Shown piece by piece: positions 43,813 to 55,448 of a stretch of DNA of 64,000 bases. Within the stretch, counting starts at the first letter, position 1. The number at the start of each line of letters is the position of its first letter. This DNA comes from Terebella lapidaria (lineage: Eukaryota; Annelida; Polychaeta; Terebellida; Terebellidae). The stretch spans positions 13,229,177-13,293,176 of the forward strand of contig OX424566.1 in assembly GCA_949152475.1 (NCBI GenBank), read 5' to 3'. A model generated the notes under the pieces. It saw only the letters and a list, made by a program, of their open reading frames with translations. It made no database searches and had not been told where the DNA came from. The position numbers and the translations under genes are program-made.

Positions 43813-43920
43813 CCATGTCTGTTCATGGAGTACGGAATTATATCTACGTCTAGCTGTCCGTACCATGAGAAACTGACAGCTAGACGTAGATATAATTTCG
43901 TATACCATGAACAAACATGG
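43813..43920. repeat. 46-bp inverted repeat, strong hairpin
   Basis: Arms 43813-43858 and 43875-43920 pair at 42 of 46 positions (core AATTATATCTACGTCTAGCT) around a 16-base loop. Pairing can extend a little outwards. Just upstream (about 43755-43775) is a smaller palindrome GATACGAGGTCCCGTATC. It could be a MITE remnant, a cruciform site or a hairpin RNA; the sequence does not decide. Confidence 0.8.
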
Positions 43921-44404
43921 AATAACTAATAATGTTATACTTGTCTGATTGCTCAAACGTTTGGTGCTGCTTTTCCAGTCTTACAAAGAGAATATTTGTG
44001 TTCGTATATTCCACCATATTCCTGTAGAAAATCATATTTGCTCAGGAAAAGTTTTACGTTCGGGTCTTCATGAAGCCTACTCAGAATTGATTGATGCTAA
44101 CGGATAATGTATGTCCCTCTGTACACAGAAAAATGAGTATAACCTTGACACGATCAGCATCATGACAATTAGTCTGTGTATTCAGATGTCCAGTTTGCAA
44201 ATTGTGCAAGGACAGACACATATTGCCTAAATGTCACATGTCTTCTGCATATATTTCACATGATTTCGCAAATGCCAATGTTCCACAAATTCGTTTTGAA
44301 ATAAGTCAAGTAACAGTAACACCAATATGAGGTATTGTGTTCTTCAACTATTGCATACGAGACAAAAAGGAAAGCTAACTCATATTCTACGGTGGCTGAC
44401 TACC

Positions 44405-45152
44405 GCCAATTATATTCGTGCATTTCTCACCCCGCCTATAATTATGACCTCACAATATTCACCGAGTTTAAAATATCCACCCCATCTATAATTATCACCT
44501 CATAATTATCACCGCGTTCATAATTTTAACCCCATCTATATTTATCACCTCACAATATTCACCGAGTTTATAATATCGACCCCATCTATAATTATCACCT
44601 CATAATTTTCACCGCAGTTATAATTTCCACCCTATCTATAATAATCGCCTCACAATATGCACCGAGTTTATAATATCCACCCCATCTTTAATTCCCAAAT
44701 CAGAATCATCACCGCTTTCATAATTTCCACCCCCTCTATAATTATCACCTCACAATATTCACCGAGTTTAAAATATCTACCCCATCTATAATTATCACCT
44801 CACACTATTCACCGAGTTTATAATGTCCACCCCATCTATAATTACCACCTCAGAATTATCACTGCGTTCATAATTTCCACCCCGTCTATAATTATCACCT
44901 CACAATATTCACCGAGTTTAAAATATTCACCCCATCTATAATTATCACTTCACAATATTTCCAGAGTTTATAATATCCACCCCATCTCTAATTATCACCT
45001 CGTAATTCTCACCGTGTTTATCATTTCCACCCCGTCTATAATTATCACCTCACAATTTTCACCCCGTTTGTAATTTCCACCCTGTCTACAATTATCACCT
45101 CATAATTATCACCGCGTTTATAATTTCCACCCCGTTTATAATTATCACCTCA
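44405..45152. repeat. Foldback left arm: ~50-bp minisatellite, ~14 units
   Basis: Units run CACCTCACAATATTCACCG, AGTTTATAATATCCACCC, CATCTATAATTAT. Alternating variants (CACAATATT with CGAG, then CATAATTAT with CGCG) hint at a ~100-bp higher-order period. Confidence 0.9.
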
Positions 45153-45222
45153 CTTCATGAACATCTGCAGCCCTAGAGTAACAATACGCTTGTGGAAACG
45201 CCTCTATAGCTACCGCATTGAA

Positions 45223-45730
45223 GCGCATATAAGGACAGGTCCTCATATGTGGATTGGTGCATTTTCATGATATATCGAAAATTCAAAATATGTTCACTTA
45301 TAAGGAGACGGCCTTTCATCCAGAAATGAAAACACCCCGTTTATTCATATATAAAGACACTATACGCACTACTATAAACTGAAGAATGGGGGCCTATATA
45401 AATTATTGGCGCAATTAATTTTGTCCGTTTGAGTGACACACAATTCCCTGTAGGTCTATAACACATACATTCGACATGAATACAATTTAATTTCAAGATC
45501 ACAAGAATATTCGAGATTAATAATCTGAACATGGTATACGTAGTGGTACGTGCTACATGTGTTCCAGTTGCATTATTTTCCACAACTTATAATCATCGAC
45601 ATGCAAAATGTCCTTATATGTGAGTCAGATGTTTTACAGGCAGTTTCTAAAAAAGTTAACATATAAAGACATGTTCTCATGTCTGTATATAATGAAGTGC
45701 TCATATATGAGGACATGTCCTTATATGCGC
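45223..45730. repeat. Inner inverted pair of the foldback element
   Basis: GCGCATATAAGGACAGGTCC at 45223 onwards is matched by the complement ending GTCCTTATATGCGC at 45730. About 26 of 29 bases pair. Further outwards ACCGCATTG and CCAATACGGT also pair. The spacer between the pair is single-copy AT-rich sequence. Confidence 0.8.
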
Positions 45731-45833
45731 GCCAATACGGTCACAGAATGCCAAGAGTGTTCATTCTAAGACTCAATGCACCAATTGAAATTCTGTACCC
45801 AGTAGTGATTGTGATCAGTTCATAATTACAAAT

Positions 45834-46487
45834 TCGGTGATAATTCTGAGGTGTTAATTATAGACGGGGTGGGAATTATGAATGGGGTGAAAATTGTGAG
45901 GTGATAATTATAAACGGGTTGGAAATTAAAAACTGGTGAAAAATATGAGGTGATAATTATAGACAGGGTGGAAATTAAAAACGGGTTGAAAATTGCGAGG
46001 TGATAATTAAAAACGGGGTGAAAATTATAAACTGGGTGAAAATTATGATGTGATTATTATAGACGGGGTGATAATTATAGACGGGGTAGAATTTGTGAGG
46101 TGATAATAATAAATGGGGTGGAAATTATAAACACGGTGATAATTCTGAGGTGATAAATATGAACGAGGTGGAAATTATAAACAGGGTGAAAATTGTGAGG
46201 TGATAATTATAAACGGGGTGGACATTATAAACGCGGTGATAACTATGAATTATGAACAGGATGGAAATTATAAACGGGGTGAAAATTGAGAGGTGATAAT
46301 TATAAACGGGGTAGAATTTATAAACGCGGTGATAATTCTGAAGTGATAATTATGAACGGGGTGAAAATTATAAACGGGGTGAAAATTGTGAGGTGATAGT
46401 TATAAACGGGGTAGAAATTATAAACGCAGTGAATATTATGAGGTGGTAATTATAAATGGGGTGAGAAATACACGAACGTAATTGGCG
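45834..46487. repeat. Foldback right arm: complementary minisatellite, ~12 units
   Basis: Units run GGGGTGGAAATTATAAACG, CGGTGATAATTCTGAGGTG and GATAATTAT; this is the reverse complement of the left arm's repeat, with more unit-to-unit variation. Confidence 0.9.
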
Positions 46488-46509
46488 GTATTGAGCCACC
46501 GTAATATTC

Positions 46510-48340
46510 AAATGGTCTATTTCAAAACTCAATATAGCATGTATAGTATGCGTTCTTATCTCTTCTGTCCCACCAGCTTTCCAGTTGAACAAATTACTTG
46601 ATGGCACTAATAGATGTGCCGAACACATTTCAATTATTTTAACCGATCGATGCTGGGGATGTTTCCTACTTGGCTGTAGTTTTTTCCAAACTGACGCTCA
46701 GAAGCAAATCTGGGCTACTAGGCTGTGACGGCGAATGAGATTGTACTAATTAAATAAAACAAGTTGAAAGGTGGAGAGATGGGACTAAGTTCGATCAGAC
46801 CACACATTATGGGGGAGTCGTGTTGTTTTGTTATATCAGCATACGAAAGTTATTTGGAATGAATTTTCATCCCACTTTTATATGTTGCTTCTTCGGCCAG
46901 ATAATTGATGCTGAGCATTCAGCAAAGATTATTCACCCACTGTGATGACTTCATACTTCAGACGAAACACAAATCCATTCGTCGAATTATTATGAAAGTA
47001 TCGACATGATATTATAACCAGTATAATAAGTGTAGTGTCGAACATCAGATGTAAAACAGTTTGAAAACTTCGAAAATTCAAAGGCACAAAAATCAACAAA
47101 CAAACAGTACTATTAGACACAATATACATGTACCATATTATAGCCTTTACTCATCGAGTCAAAATGCATTTCCGAAAGTTCAAACGCTTGAGGTAGTTGA
47201 TTCAAAGATAATCAGTAAACATTGAACATTTTTCTCAGAAATTTACATGACTGAAAGTGACTTTCAGCGACTAATAGCTTTGAAAAAATATAGCTAATAG
47301 CCATTGTTTCAAATGGTCCGCGGATTCATTGCTATCGATCAGGTCAAGCACACTCCTACTGCCATCCATGTGCCTAATCAATGATACCAAGATCAGGTCG
47401 CCTCTAACGGCATATTATGTACACTTTGGCTGTCATGGTATATATCACCATTTGTTTTATTTGGGTCATTTCCCTCCGTTGGTAGTGGGAGTGACACTCG
47501 ATTTCAATGCTTCCATTTTTGGTCAGTTTGAACGTGCTAAGCACACATGTGAGTAACAAAGGATTGAAATCAACATATCACCATTGTCTTTCATACGATT
47601 TGTCATATGAATCATATGAATTCGTGGACCATCACGTCCGAAAAGTAAGCATTGTATATGAGAAATGACACGAGACAATGGAGTGTTGACCATTGTCACA
47701 GAACACATCGTACGGTGAAGGTCATAAGCGCAAAGCCATCAACAGAAGGTCACTTGGTGCTTGTAGTAAGGGGTACCTCCAATGACAGACGATGTGCGTC
47801 CAGTTTGCTGGAACATTCACTGACATCCATGATTAGTTATAGTAAATGATAGCAACGTAGTTTTGCAGATTGTTGTGAAGTCGATGTGCCCTTGGCTACA
47901 TCACTAAGTTATGAAATTAAAATAAATTAGTTGGTGTATTTCAACATATTGTACCATAATACAACATTATTCAAAGTGTGTATTTATAAATTCTGTTTTT
48001 GCAGTTTCAATATGTCTCAAACTGTTCATCAGACATTACATCAGGGTGGAATTAATGACAATAATTAATAGGTAAATGTTTATGTTTGCAATGCGAAAAT
48101 GTGTCCCCACTTATATCTGAGGGGTATTCATGAGGGACATTTATCTGTGGGGTATTACTGTATTAAGCATGTCCTGACATTATATTGTTCTGTCAACTCG
48201 TTTGTACCTGAATGCAACACGACCCCGCAACATGGACAAATGAACTGTTAATATGTATATAGACGATATACATGTGTGCTGAAAAACAAATTGTATGACG
48301 AAAGTCACGTGGTCAGAGGTTACATATTACTCATAATCCA
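46510..48340. repeat. Mosaic of diverged dispersed repeats
   Basis: 46510-46800 matches 41340-42150 without the MITE. 47330-47770 is a reverse, worn copy of the segment at 22130-22500 of the 3.2-kb unit (CACTTGGTGCTTG, CACCGTACGATG-like). 48010-48230 matches 42150-42310. The rest (46800-47330 and 47770-48000) shows nothing I recognise. Confidence 0.6.
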
Positions 48341-48829
48341 CATTTATAATCCACAGTATACCAAAAAGGCTCCCTTTTTATTCAATACTCTATCATACTT
48401 CACACCAATGTCAAAAATACCTCATTTGAGTCATCTATGACAATTGCATTCATATTGAGAGCTATTCATATTATTTTACATGTCACTATCATTATCCTTT
48501 CAAAAGTAAGTTTTGTTGACAAGACATATAAACTAGTATAATCATTTTCTTAAAATCATTTAGCTGAAAAAAAATATGCAGTCAAGGTATCTGGGATGAA
48601 TTTTTATTTTTAAAAAAAGCATCACGATCAACAGCCGAATGTAATCCAAATGACATTATTATCTGAGCATATTTGTGACTACGACCAATAATTATCGAGA
48701 TACATAAGTCGATTCCAATATACTTTTAAATAGCGAACACAAATATTTTTGTTGCCTGGAAATGGTTCGAAACAGATAGCGAATTGATTTAGGACAAAAT
48801 CTTTTGCCAATCCATCAAAAAGTCGAAAA
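48341..48829. repeat. Worn relative of the inverted-arm family
   Basis: Weak matches to 38840-39070: CATAAGTCGATTCC-like, then AAAATCATTTAGCTGA and a GGTATCTGGGATGAA-like word. Low confidence. Confidence 0.35.
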
Positions 48830-49400
48830 GGCCACCATACGCAGACTGGCGATACAATGGCAATAAAACTTGTACACGTCACAAAGGTAAATCACGGAAA
48901 TATTATGCATGATTTTGGAAAGAAAGTGTATGAACAGATTTTGAGAGAACGGCTTCCAAATTAAACAAATTTGGAATTTTTCAACAAAAAAGGCCGTTTT
49001 GATCTTTCAAGGGGATTGAAAGTTAAATTCAAGGTCAGCACTGGAACCACAATATATGATTTTCCATTTGAATGTGCCAATATTTAAGTTCTATTTTGAA
49101 GTGCTCTACAAAGCTCCCATTATGAACCAAAAAAGGGATGACATTTTTCAAATGTCCGAAATGTTTCAATGGCGATTTTTTTTCGTGGAAATGCCTCAAA
49201 AAGAATAGTAACTTGAGTTGGGACGAAAGTTTTTTGATGAAAAAAATGTCTGCCACACACAGGTTGGCCACTCGAGGGCAACGAAACTAATACAATTCAC
49301 AGAGGTACATGAGGGAAATGTTTTGAAACAAAAATCTCAAAACTGTCTTAAAAGTTTATGAGGAAATAACTGCCATAGTCAGAAATTAGATGTTTTCGAT
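48830..49400. repeat. Diverged copy of the nuclear-receptor-site repeat
   Basis: Same order as in 55900-56680: GAACAGATTTTGAGA, a stretch on AAATTTGGAATTTTTCAACAAA, TCAAGGTCAG, then CACTCGAGGGCAACGAAAC and CAGAGGTACATGAGG. It is much decayed and most AGGTCA sites are lost. Confidence 0.6.
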
Positions 49401-49444
49401 TGAAAATGGTCCTATTCACAGAATTTCCCGCCACTGGTCACGAG

Positions 49445-50894
49445 ACACTTTTCAGACATGATCATATATACGAAACCATATCATACATCAACAAAGTCCT
49501 ATGAAAGGTGAAGCCTATATATTGATTTCTAGCCTTTTGTACTCACATTGTGTTTTTAGCATGTCCAAACTTTATAGACAATCGGAGCAAGTGTTCCATA
49601 CCCATATACCAATGACCTAGATAAAACAAGAGAGATATAGCGACATGAACTACAGTGAGTGTACATAGTTTGTCGTTAAGGGAAGGACCAAATCCTGGTA
49701 TCATCGACTAGGCACATGGATGGTGGTAGGCGTGTGCTTGACCTGATCGATAGCAATTATTTGGACCATTGAAAAACAGAATATTCATTCTCAGGCACGT
49801 ATATTTCAGAATAACAACTGCAATGTTAAGCTATTGCCAAACACTATTTTATTTTGTTTTTGACAATGCTGTCTGTTTGTTTGTTCTTTCCAGTTGAGTT
49901 TTTCCAATTATTTAAATTTGTTTTTGTTTTTTTATACTACTTCGATATTTACTATTTAATGATAATATATTTTCATTAGATGATTATATTCATCAGATGA
50001 GTTTGAGTCGGTGGGTATAAAGTGACCACAGTGCACAACAATCTTGCATGAATGAGGAATGAATATTCGGCATCAATGGCCATGAGCCTTTGTCTAATAT
50101 GTGTGATGAAACTTGCTTCTGAATCACTTTCGTATGCAGAAGAAACACGGTACATAATTTGCTAGAGTCTGATCAAACTTTGTCCCATTTTGCACCGTTC
50201 AACTTACTCTTTAATTAGTGCAATTTATTTCACCCCACAGCCCCGTGGTCCAGATTTGCTTCTCAGTATTAGTTTCAATGAAACTACCACCAAGTACAAA
50301 ACACCCCTGCTAATTGGTATCGATATCTGACAATAATGGATTTGTGACGATGACACCAAGGGCATATCCATTTGTGTCATTAAATAATTTGTACAGCTAG
50401 CAAGCTGGTCAGCCCGAAAGCGAACCGTTTAAAGATTAGTTGTCTCTATTATCATTGGTCGATAATGGAACCGACTATCAACATTTCTGTTATTTCAAAC
50501 GAATCTGTAGAACATTGGCATTAGTGAAATTTATTCAGAAAATGTGTGACATTTAGACGATATATGCTTGTCCTTGTTCCATGCAGGGAACAACAGAACA
50601 GTGGTCATCTGAATACAAGGACTAATTGTCATAATGATGAATGTGTCAAGGAAACATGCATTTTTTGTGTATAGAGGGATATGAATCAATACCGTGCAGG
50701 CTTCCTGCAAACCATCAGTTGAAACATGTATTTGGCAATAGGGCTTTCCTCCTGAATATGGCGTTTCAGAACACAGTTATTCCTTCATGTATCTTTTGTG
50801 TTTTTGTAATACTGAGCGATAGCAACAATCATGTGCGCCAGCAGAGAAAACGTACATAACTTTATCTGATATATTTTTCTCTCTTTTGCAGACA
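49445..50894 (-). repeat. ~1.45-kb repeat, copy 1
   Basis: Directly repeated at 53930-55455 and again, partly, at 60220-61410. Landmarks: CATATATACGAAACCATAT, TTTCTAGCCTTTTGT, TGAGTTTGAGTCGGTGGG, GAAACTACCACCAAGT, GCAAGCTGGTC, GAATCTGTAGAACATTGGC. Adjoins the right inverted arm. Frames such as 50641-50859 are not conserved between copies. Confidence 0.75.
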
Positions 50895-53800
50895 ATAATC
50901 TCCTTGTTATATTACTTGTGATATGTAGTGAGGAAGTGGAACATACATTGGCTAGGGAGGAGGTAGCTCTATGGTCAGCATGATTTTAATGTTAAAGCTT
51001 GTATATTACTATCACGATTTTATTATTGTTTGAAAAATGTATAAATGTAGGAAAATCCGAAATGTAGTCTTCATTGCAGAATCATAACAAATCTTGTATA
51101 TTTTTTAGTGGGACCATCTCTCAACAGTACTCCTTGCAAGTAACACGTAATCCATTACTAGTTCCCATGTTATTCATGAAACCCTGAAAACAATTCCACT
51201 GAGCATATATCACCACTACGGAGAGAATACATCTCAAATACATGTAAACATGAAGTAAGTGAAAGGTGGATTCTACGAATGGAGAAAAGTGTCAGACTGA
51301 GTGAGTTTTCCATGTCAAACCCTCATGAACTAAAGGTTGTATAAAACATCACATCGAGTTGCAAACAGACGTAGGAAGTTCCAATGATGGGCTGTGAACA
51401 TTATTCTCTGTAAATGAATTTCATATTGTAATGAGTGGTTCCAAATTGCGATGAAGCACGTACCATTCTTGTTAAAACAGCAGGAAATCATGGTAGAACC
51501 TCATTCATGGACACAGCTCCTATTACCCTCCAGGGATGGTACTGTACTACTGATGTTTGTTTGTCGTCTTATGCCTGATTGCCAGATATGTGAAGCTGTG
51601 ATATCCATCCGGGTATCAACCAGGGGATAATTATGGTTTCCAAGGACACAAGACATCAACAATGCATGGACTAAGGGTGACTGATGGGATTTTGCAAAAG
51701 TATATCCTTTGTTCCTCGGATTTCCTATCAGAGTCAATACATCCCTTCTTTATACTGGCATTACCATTAAAGTAGCATAAAACCTATTGAATTTCTGGGG
51801 CTAATTGACTAGAGGTGAAACCGATAATAGTCAATGTGATGTGGAGTGTTGAGGGCATTTTGAACATTCGTTAGTTCGGGTTCAATGGGTACACTTTTTT
51901 GTTTATATACAAAACTGGTATATGTGTTTTCAAACGGACGGAATTACAATTCCGACAGATTGTAATCACCAAAATCATTGTGCACATGTTTTGTTATTTT
52001 GCAATAGATGTGAAATTTAGTTTTGAAAGTATCCCCTTTTTCCGCAGTCAATTCTTTTGATTAATATTGTGGGGAAAGAGCCTAGTGATTTCTTCATTCG
52101 GTCGTGGAAGTATATAAGTAGAATTTCATATCGTCGTGTGATGAATCAATTCGGTAATATAATTAGGAATTGTAATTATACATGACAGTGCTGGTGCAAC
52201 ACAAGCTAAAAGACACAGCTATTTACCACAAAAACATACTAATTTACACCAATACCAAACTCAAATTTCAAAGGCAGTGTCCTATACATCCTATAGACTA
52301 CTATGTACCAGGGAAAAAATGGCTAACTAGAATATAAACTCAAGTATCTTGCTAATGGAACAAATTTTAGTTATCTTAGCAATTTATTATTTATAATAAA
52401 ATAAAACAGCACAGTTCTTTCACATGAAATCGATTTCAAGTAATATATTATCAGTTGAACTTGTGATGGCACGAAGCTCAAATTTTTGAAATTTATTTGC
52501 AAGATACCCTGATAAATCAACTTGATTTCTGACGTCTCTGGATAATTTAGTCTCTGGACTTAAGAGTACCAGCGAGATGTGAATACGTGCCAGGCCATAA
52601 TATCATGTGGGCTACATTAGGCTATTGTTATTCGTGATAAAGCAACACAAATACATATTATTAATTGATTGCCAAATATTGATCTCATCACATCAATTAC
52701 ACAGCCTCATACAAGCAAAACTATCCTGTTGAAAACTCAGTCCCAAATGACGTTCCGAATATCTCACCTGCATTTTTATTAGCTGATTGATTTTCAAAGT
52801 GATTTCACTAACTTATCAGTCTTATGTACAAAATTCAACCTTTCTGTTGATAACAATATTTATATGTCGCAATGAACAACTAAATTAATGCTCTCATACA
52901 ATGGCTCAGAACCTTTTTTTAGGTATACATATATAAGCCGATTCATCGAGGTACGTAAGTCGGGTATCACGAAACTCATTCGTTTGCAATTCAATTTAAT
53001 TTAACGCCTTTTTGGAATTGTATGCTTTTTTCTATATACAAACCTATATCATCAATATCAGGCAACACGATGTCGGGTTTGAATTGTGGTGAATAAGAAA
53101 CTATATAGTTCATTTTTATGTTTTATGTTGCCGGTTAAACTGATCAATCATTCCGTAGAAGCGACCACATTCAGGGGAACACGCATGCCTGCCATACTAA
53201 AATTGTTTCTGATCCATGACTCACATTTTTCACTGTTGTGTGTCAGAGAACAACATTATATTTTTTATTTATTATCAACTCAGCCATCACGGGAACAGAA
53301 AGATATAATATAGGAACAGAAACCATATTCTATTGCATACGTGTAATTGCTTAGAAAAAAATCATGAAAAAAAACATATTTCAATATGCATGAACTGTTG
53401 GTTTTCAAAAGATAGAAGTCACGCAAATGTCTCACAGTATGTTTATTGTACCTTTGTGGTAACTATTAACGTCATCTAAAGTATAGTATAATACACGTAA
53501 TATGGGGATTCATAAAATATGCCAATATACCTGATTTGTGGAGTTCTGTAAAATTTCATGTCATTGCCTGACACTGAACTTGGATATTGGATAATATACA
53601 TGATATAACAGGTCTTTGGTCTCTTCAACATGGTAATGGTTTCCTCGTGTAATAATAATGAAATGAATATATAATGATTCACTGTTGGTATGCTGGGAAT
53701 TATAAACTTAAGTATTAAGTAGCCTTATCTGACTATTATGTGGATTTCGTCACAGAGTAGGCATTATATATATTCATATTATAACAGCATAAAGCCTACT

Positions 53801-53917
53801 ACACAATACAATATCACAATTCATGCACATGTTACTAGATCATATTTGATCGCACGATGTTTTGTGTGTTTGCCATGAACACATAATCGTCTCGAGTCGT
53901 TTCTCGCCATTAGCACT
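50895..53917 (-). repeat. Large inverted duplication, right arm (~3 kb)
   Basis: Reverse complement of 37907-40877. Includes the ~300-bp segment at 51425-51740 and a partial match to the MITE interior at 51850-51990. No conserved protein frame. Confidence 0.85.
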
Positions 53918-54541
53918 TTACACTGTTCGGACATTATCATATATACGAAACCATATGAAAAATCAACAAAGAAAGGTGAACCTATATGGTGATTTCTAGC
54001 CTTTTGTGACTTACATGTGTGTTTAGCATGTCCAAACTCTAGTATATATAAAGTAAGTATATTTTCATTAAATGATTATATTCATCAGATGAGTTTGAGT
54101 CGGTGGGCATAAAGTGACTACAGTGCACAAAAATCTTGAATGAATGTGGAACGGATATTCGGCATCAATAGCCGTGAGCCTTTGTCTAATATGTGTGATG
54201 AAACTTGATTCTGAATCACTTTCGTATGCAGAAGAAACACGGTACATAATTTGTTAGAATCAAATTTCGTCCCATTTTGCACCGTTCAACTTACTTTTTA
54301 ATTAGTGCAGTTTTATTCACCCCACATCCTCGTGGTCCAGATCTGCTTCTCAGTATTAGTTTCAGTGAAACTACCACCAAGTGCAAAACACTCCTGCTAA
54401 TCGGTATCGATCTCTGCCAATAATGGATTTGTGGTGATACCAAGGGCATATCCATTTGTGTCATTAAATAATTTGTACAGCTAGCAAGCTGGTCAACCCG
54501 AAGGCAAACCGTTTAAAGATTAGTTGTCTCTATTTCCATTG

Positions 54542-55022
54542 TAGATTGTAGATTGTTTATTTCCCTATACAAAATGACATGACATGAACAATAAAATGAG
54601 TAATGGTAACTGAATATTTATATACAAAGGAGGAAACCACATAGCCACGGATGGCTGTCTTCCTACGGCACCTGAAATAAAGGTGAAAGAGATAAACGGT
54701 AGAGAACAATCATACCACACAAAATATTAGCATTGACAGGCAATTGGTACAATGAATGGGATGAAATGAAATGAAACACGAAGCAGATGGATACAAATGA
54801 ATATTGTTATACAGTACATTTGATTTATGATTTATATCGAAATTGTACACTTGTCCATAATTAGAATCCTGGTCTACTGAGCTTGTAGGAGATGATTAAA
54901 TAGTAACTGTTTGAACATATATCTGTTTTTGGTTTCTTTAAGGTCGTGGCTTAAATTATTCCACAAGCGAGGTAGGTTGTGAAATGGTAGCTTGGCCGAG
55001 AATTTAGTTCTTGCACGTTGTA
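54542..55022 (-). mobile_element. 5'-truncated LINE fragment (481 bp)
   Basis: Minus-strand insertion with a 14-bp target duplication CTCTATTTCCATTG at 54528-54541 and 55023-55036. The empty homologous site near 50440 reads CTCTATTATCATTGG without interruption. It contains the very end of an RT ORF and about 330 bp of 3' UTR, ending GGAAATAAACAATCTACAATCTA, a short tandem ATCTACA tail typical of CR1/L2/Rex-type LINEs. It is a different family from the NADAR-LINE. Confidence 0.9.
54874..55020 (-). pseudogene. LINE ORF2 C-terminal fragment
   Basis: 48 codons and a stop. The peptide runs QRARTKFSAKLPFHNLPRLW, then NNLSHDL, and ends with a Leu-rich FKQLLFNHLLQ. This closing motif, with the conserved Leu-Trp-Asn, is what Jockey/CR1-group LINE proteins carry after the reverse transcriptase. 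The upstream part is absent because the insertion is 5'-truncated at 55022. Not functional. Confidence 0.85.
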
Positions 55023-55448
55023 CTCTATTTCCATTGGTCGATAATGGAACCTTCTGTTATTCTGACTTTCTGTTATTTCTGTTATTTCAAACGAATCTGT
55101 AGAACATTGGCGTTAGTGAAATTCATTCAGAAAATGTGTGACATTTAGACGATATATGACTGTCCTTGTTCCAAGCAGGGAACAACAGAACAGTGGTCAT
55201 CTGAATACAAGGACTGATTGTCATAATGCTGAATGTGTCAAGGTAACATGCATTTTTCTGTGTATAGAGGGACATGAATCAATACCGTGCAGGCTTCCTG
55301 CAGACCTTTTATTCCTTCAAGTTGTTTTGACACATTTATTCCTTCAAGTTGTTTTGTGCTTTTGTTACAAGGAGATATAGCAACACTCATGTGCGCCAGC
55401 GAGAAACGTACATAACTTTATGTGATATATTTCTCTCTTTTGCAGAGA

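Larger units (their letters stand above)
44388..46503. mobile_element. Foldback DNA element with minisatellite arms
   Basis: Ends TACGGTGGCT and AGCCACCGTA. The first ~55 bases of each end are inverted copies of each other, running through CCGCCAATTA and TTTCTCACCCC. ATATTC stands directly outside on both sides (44382-44387 and 46504-46509), a 6-bp target duplication. Inside, both arms consist of a ~50-bp minisatellite in opposite orientation, around a centre of about 680 bp that holds a further inverted pair. This is the architecture of foldback (FB/TU-like) elements. There is no transposase. The superfamily is not identified. Confidence 0.85.

Noticed and set aside
44421..46480. CRISPR-like regular repeats
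   Set aside because: Units are directly adjacent, vary gradually and have no unique spacers; the setting is eukaryotic. It is a minisatellite within a foldback element.
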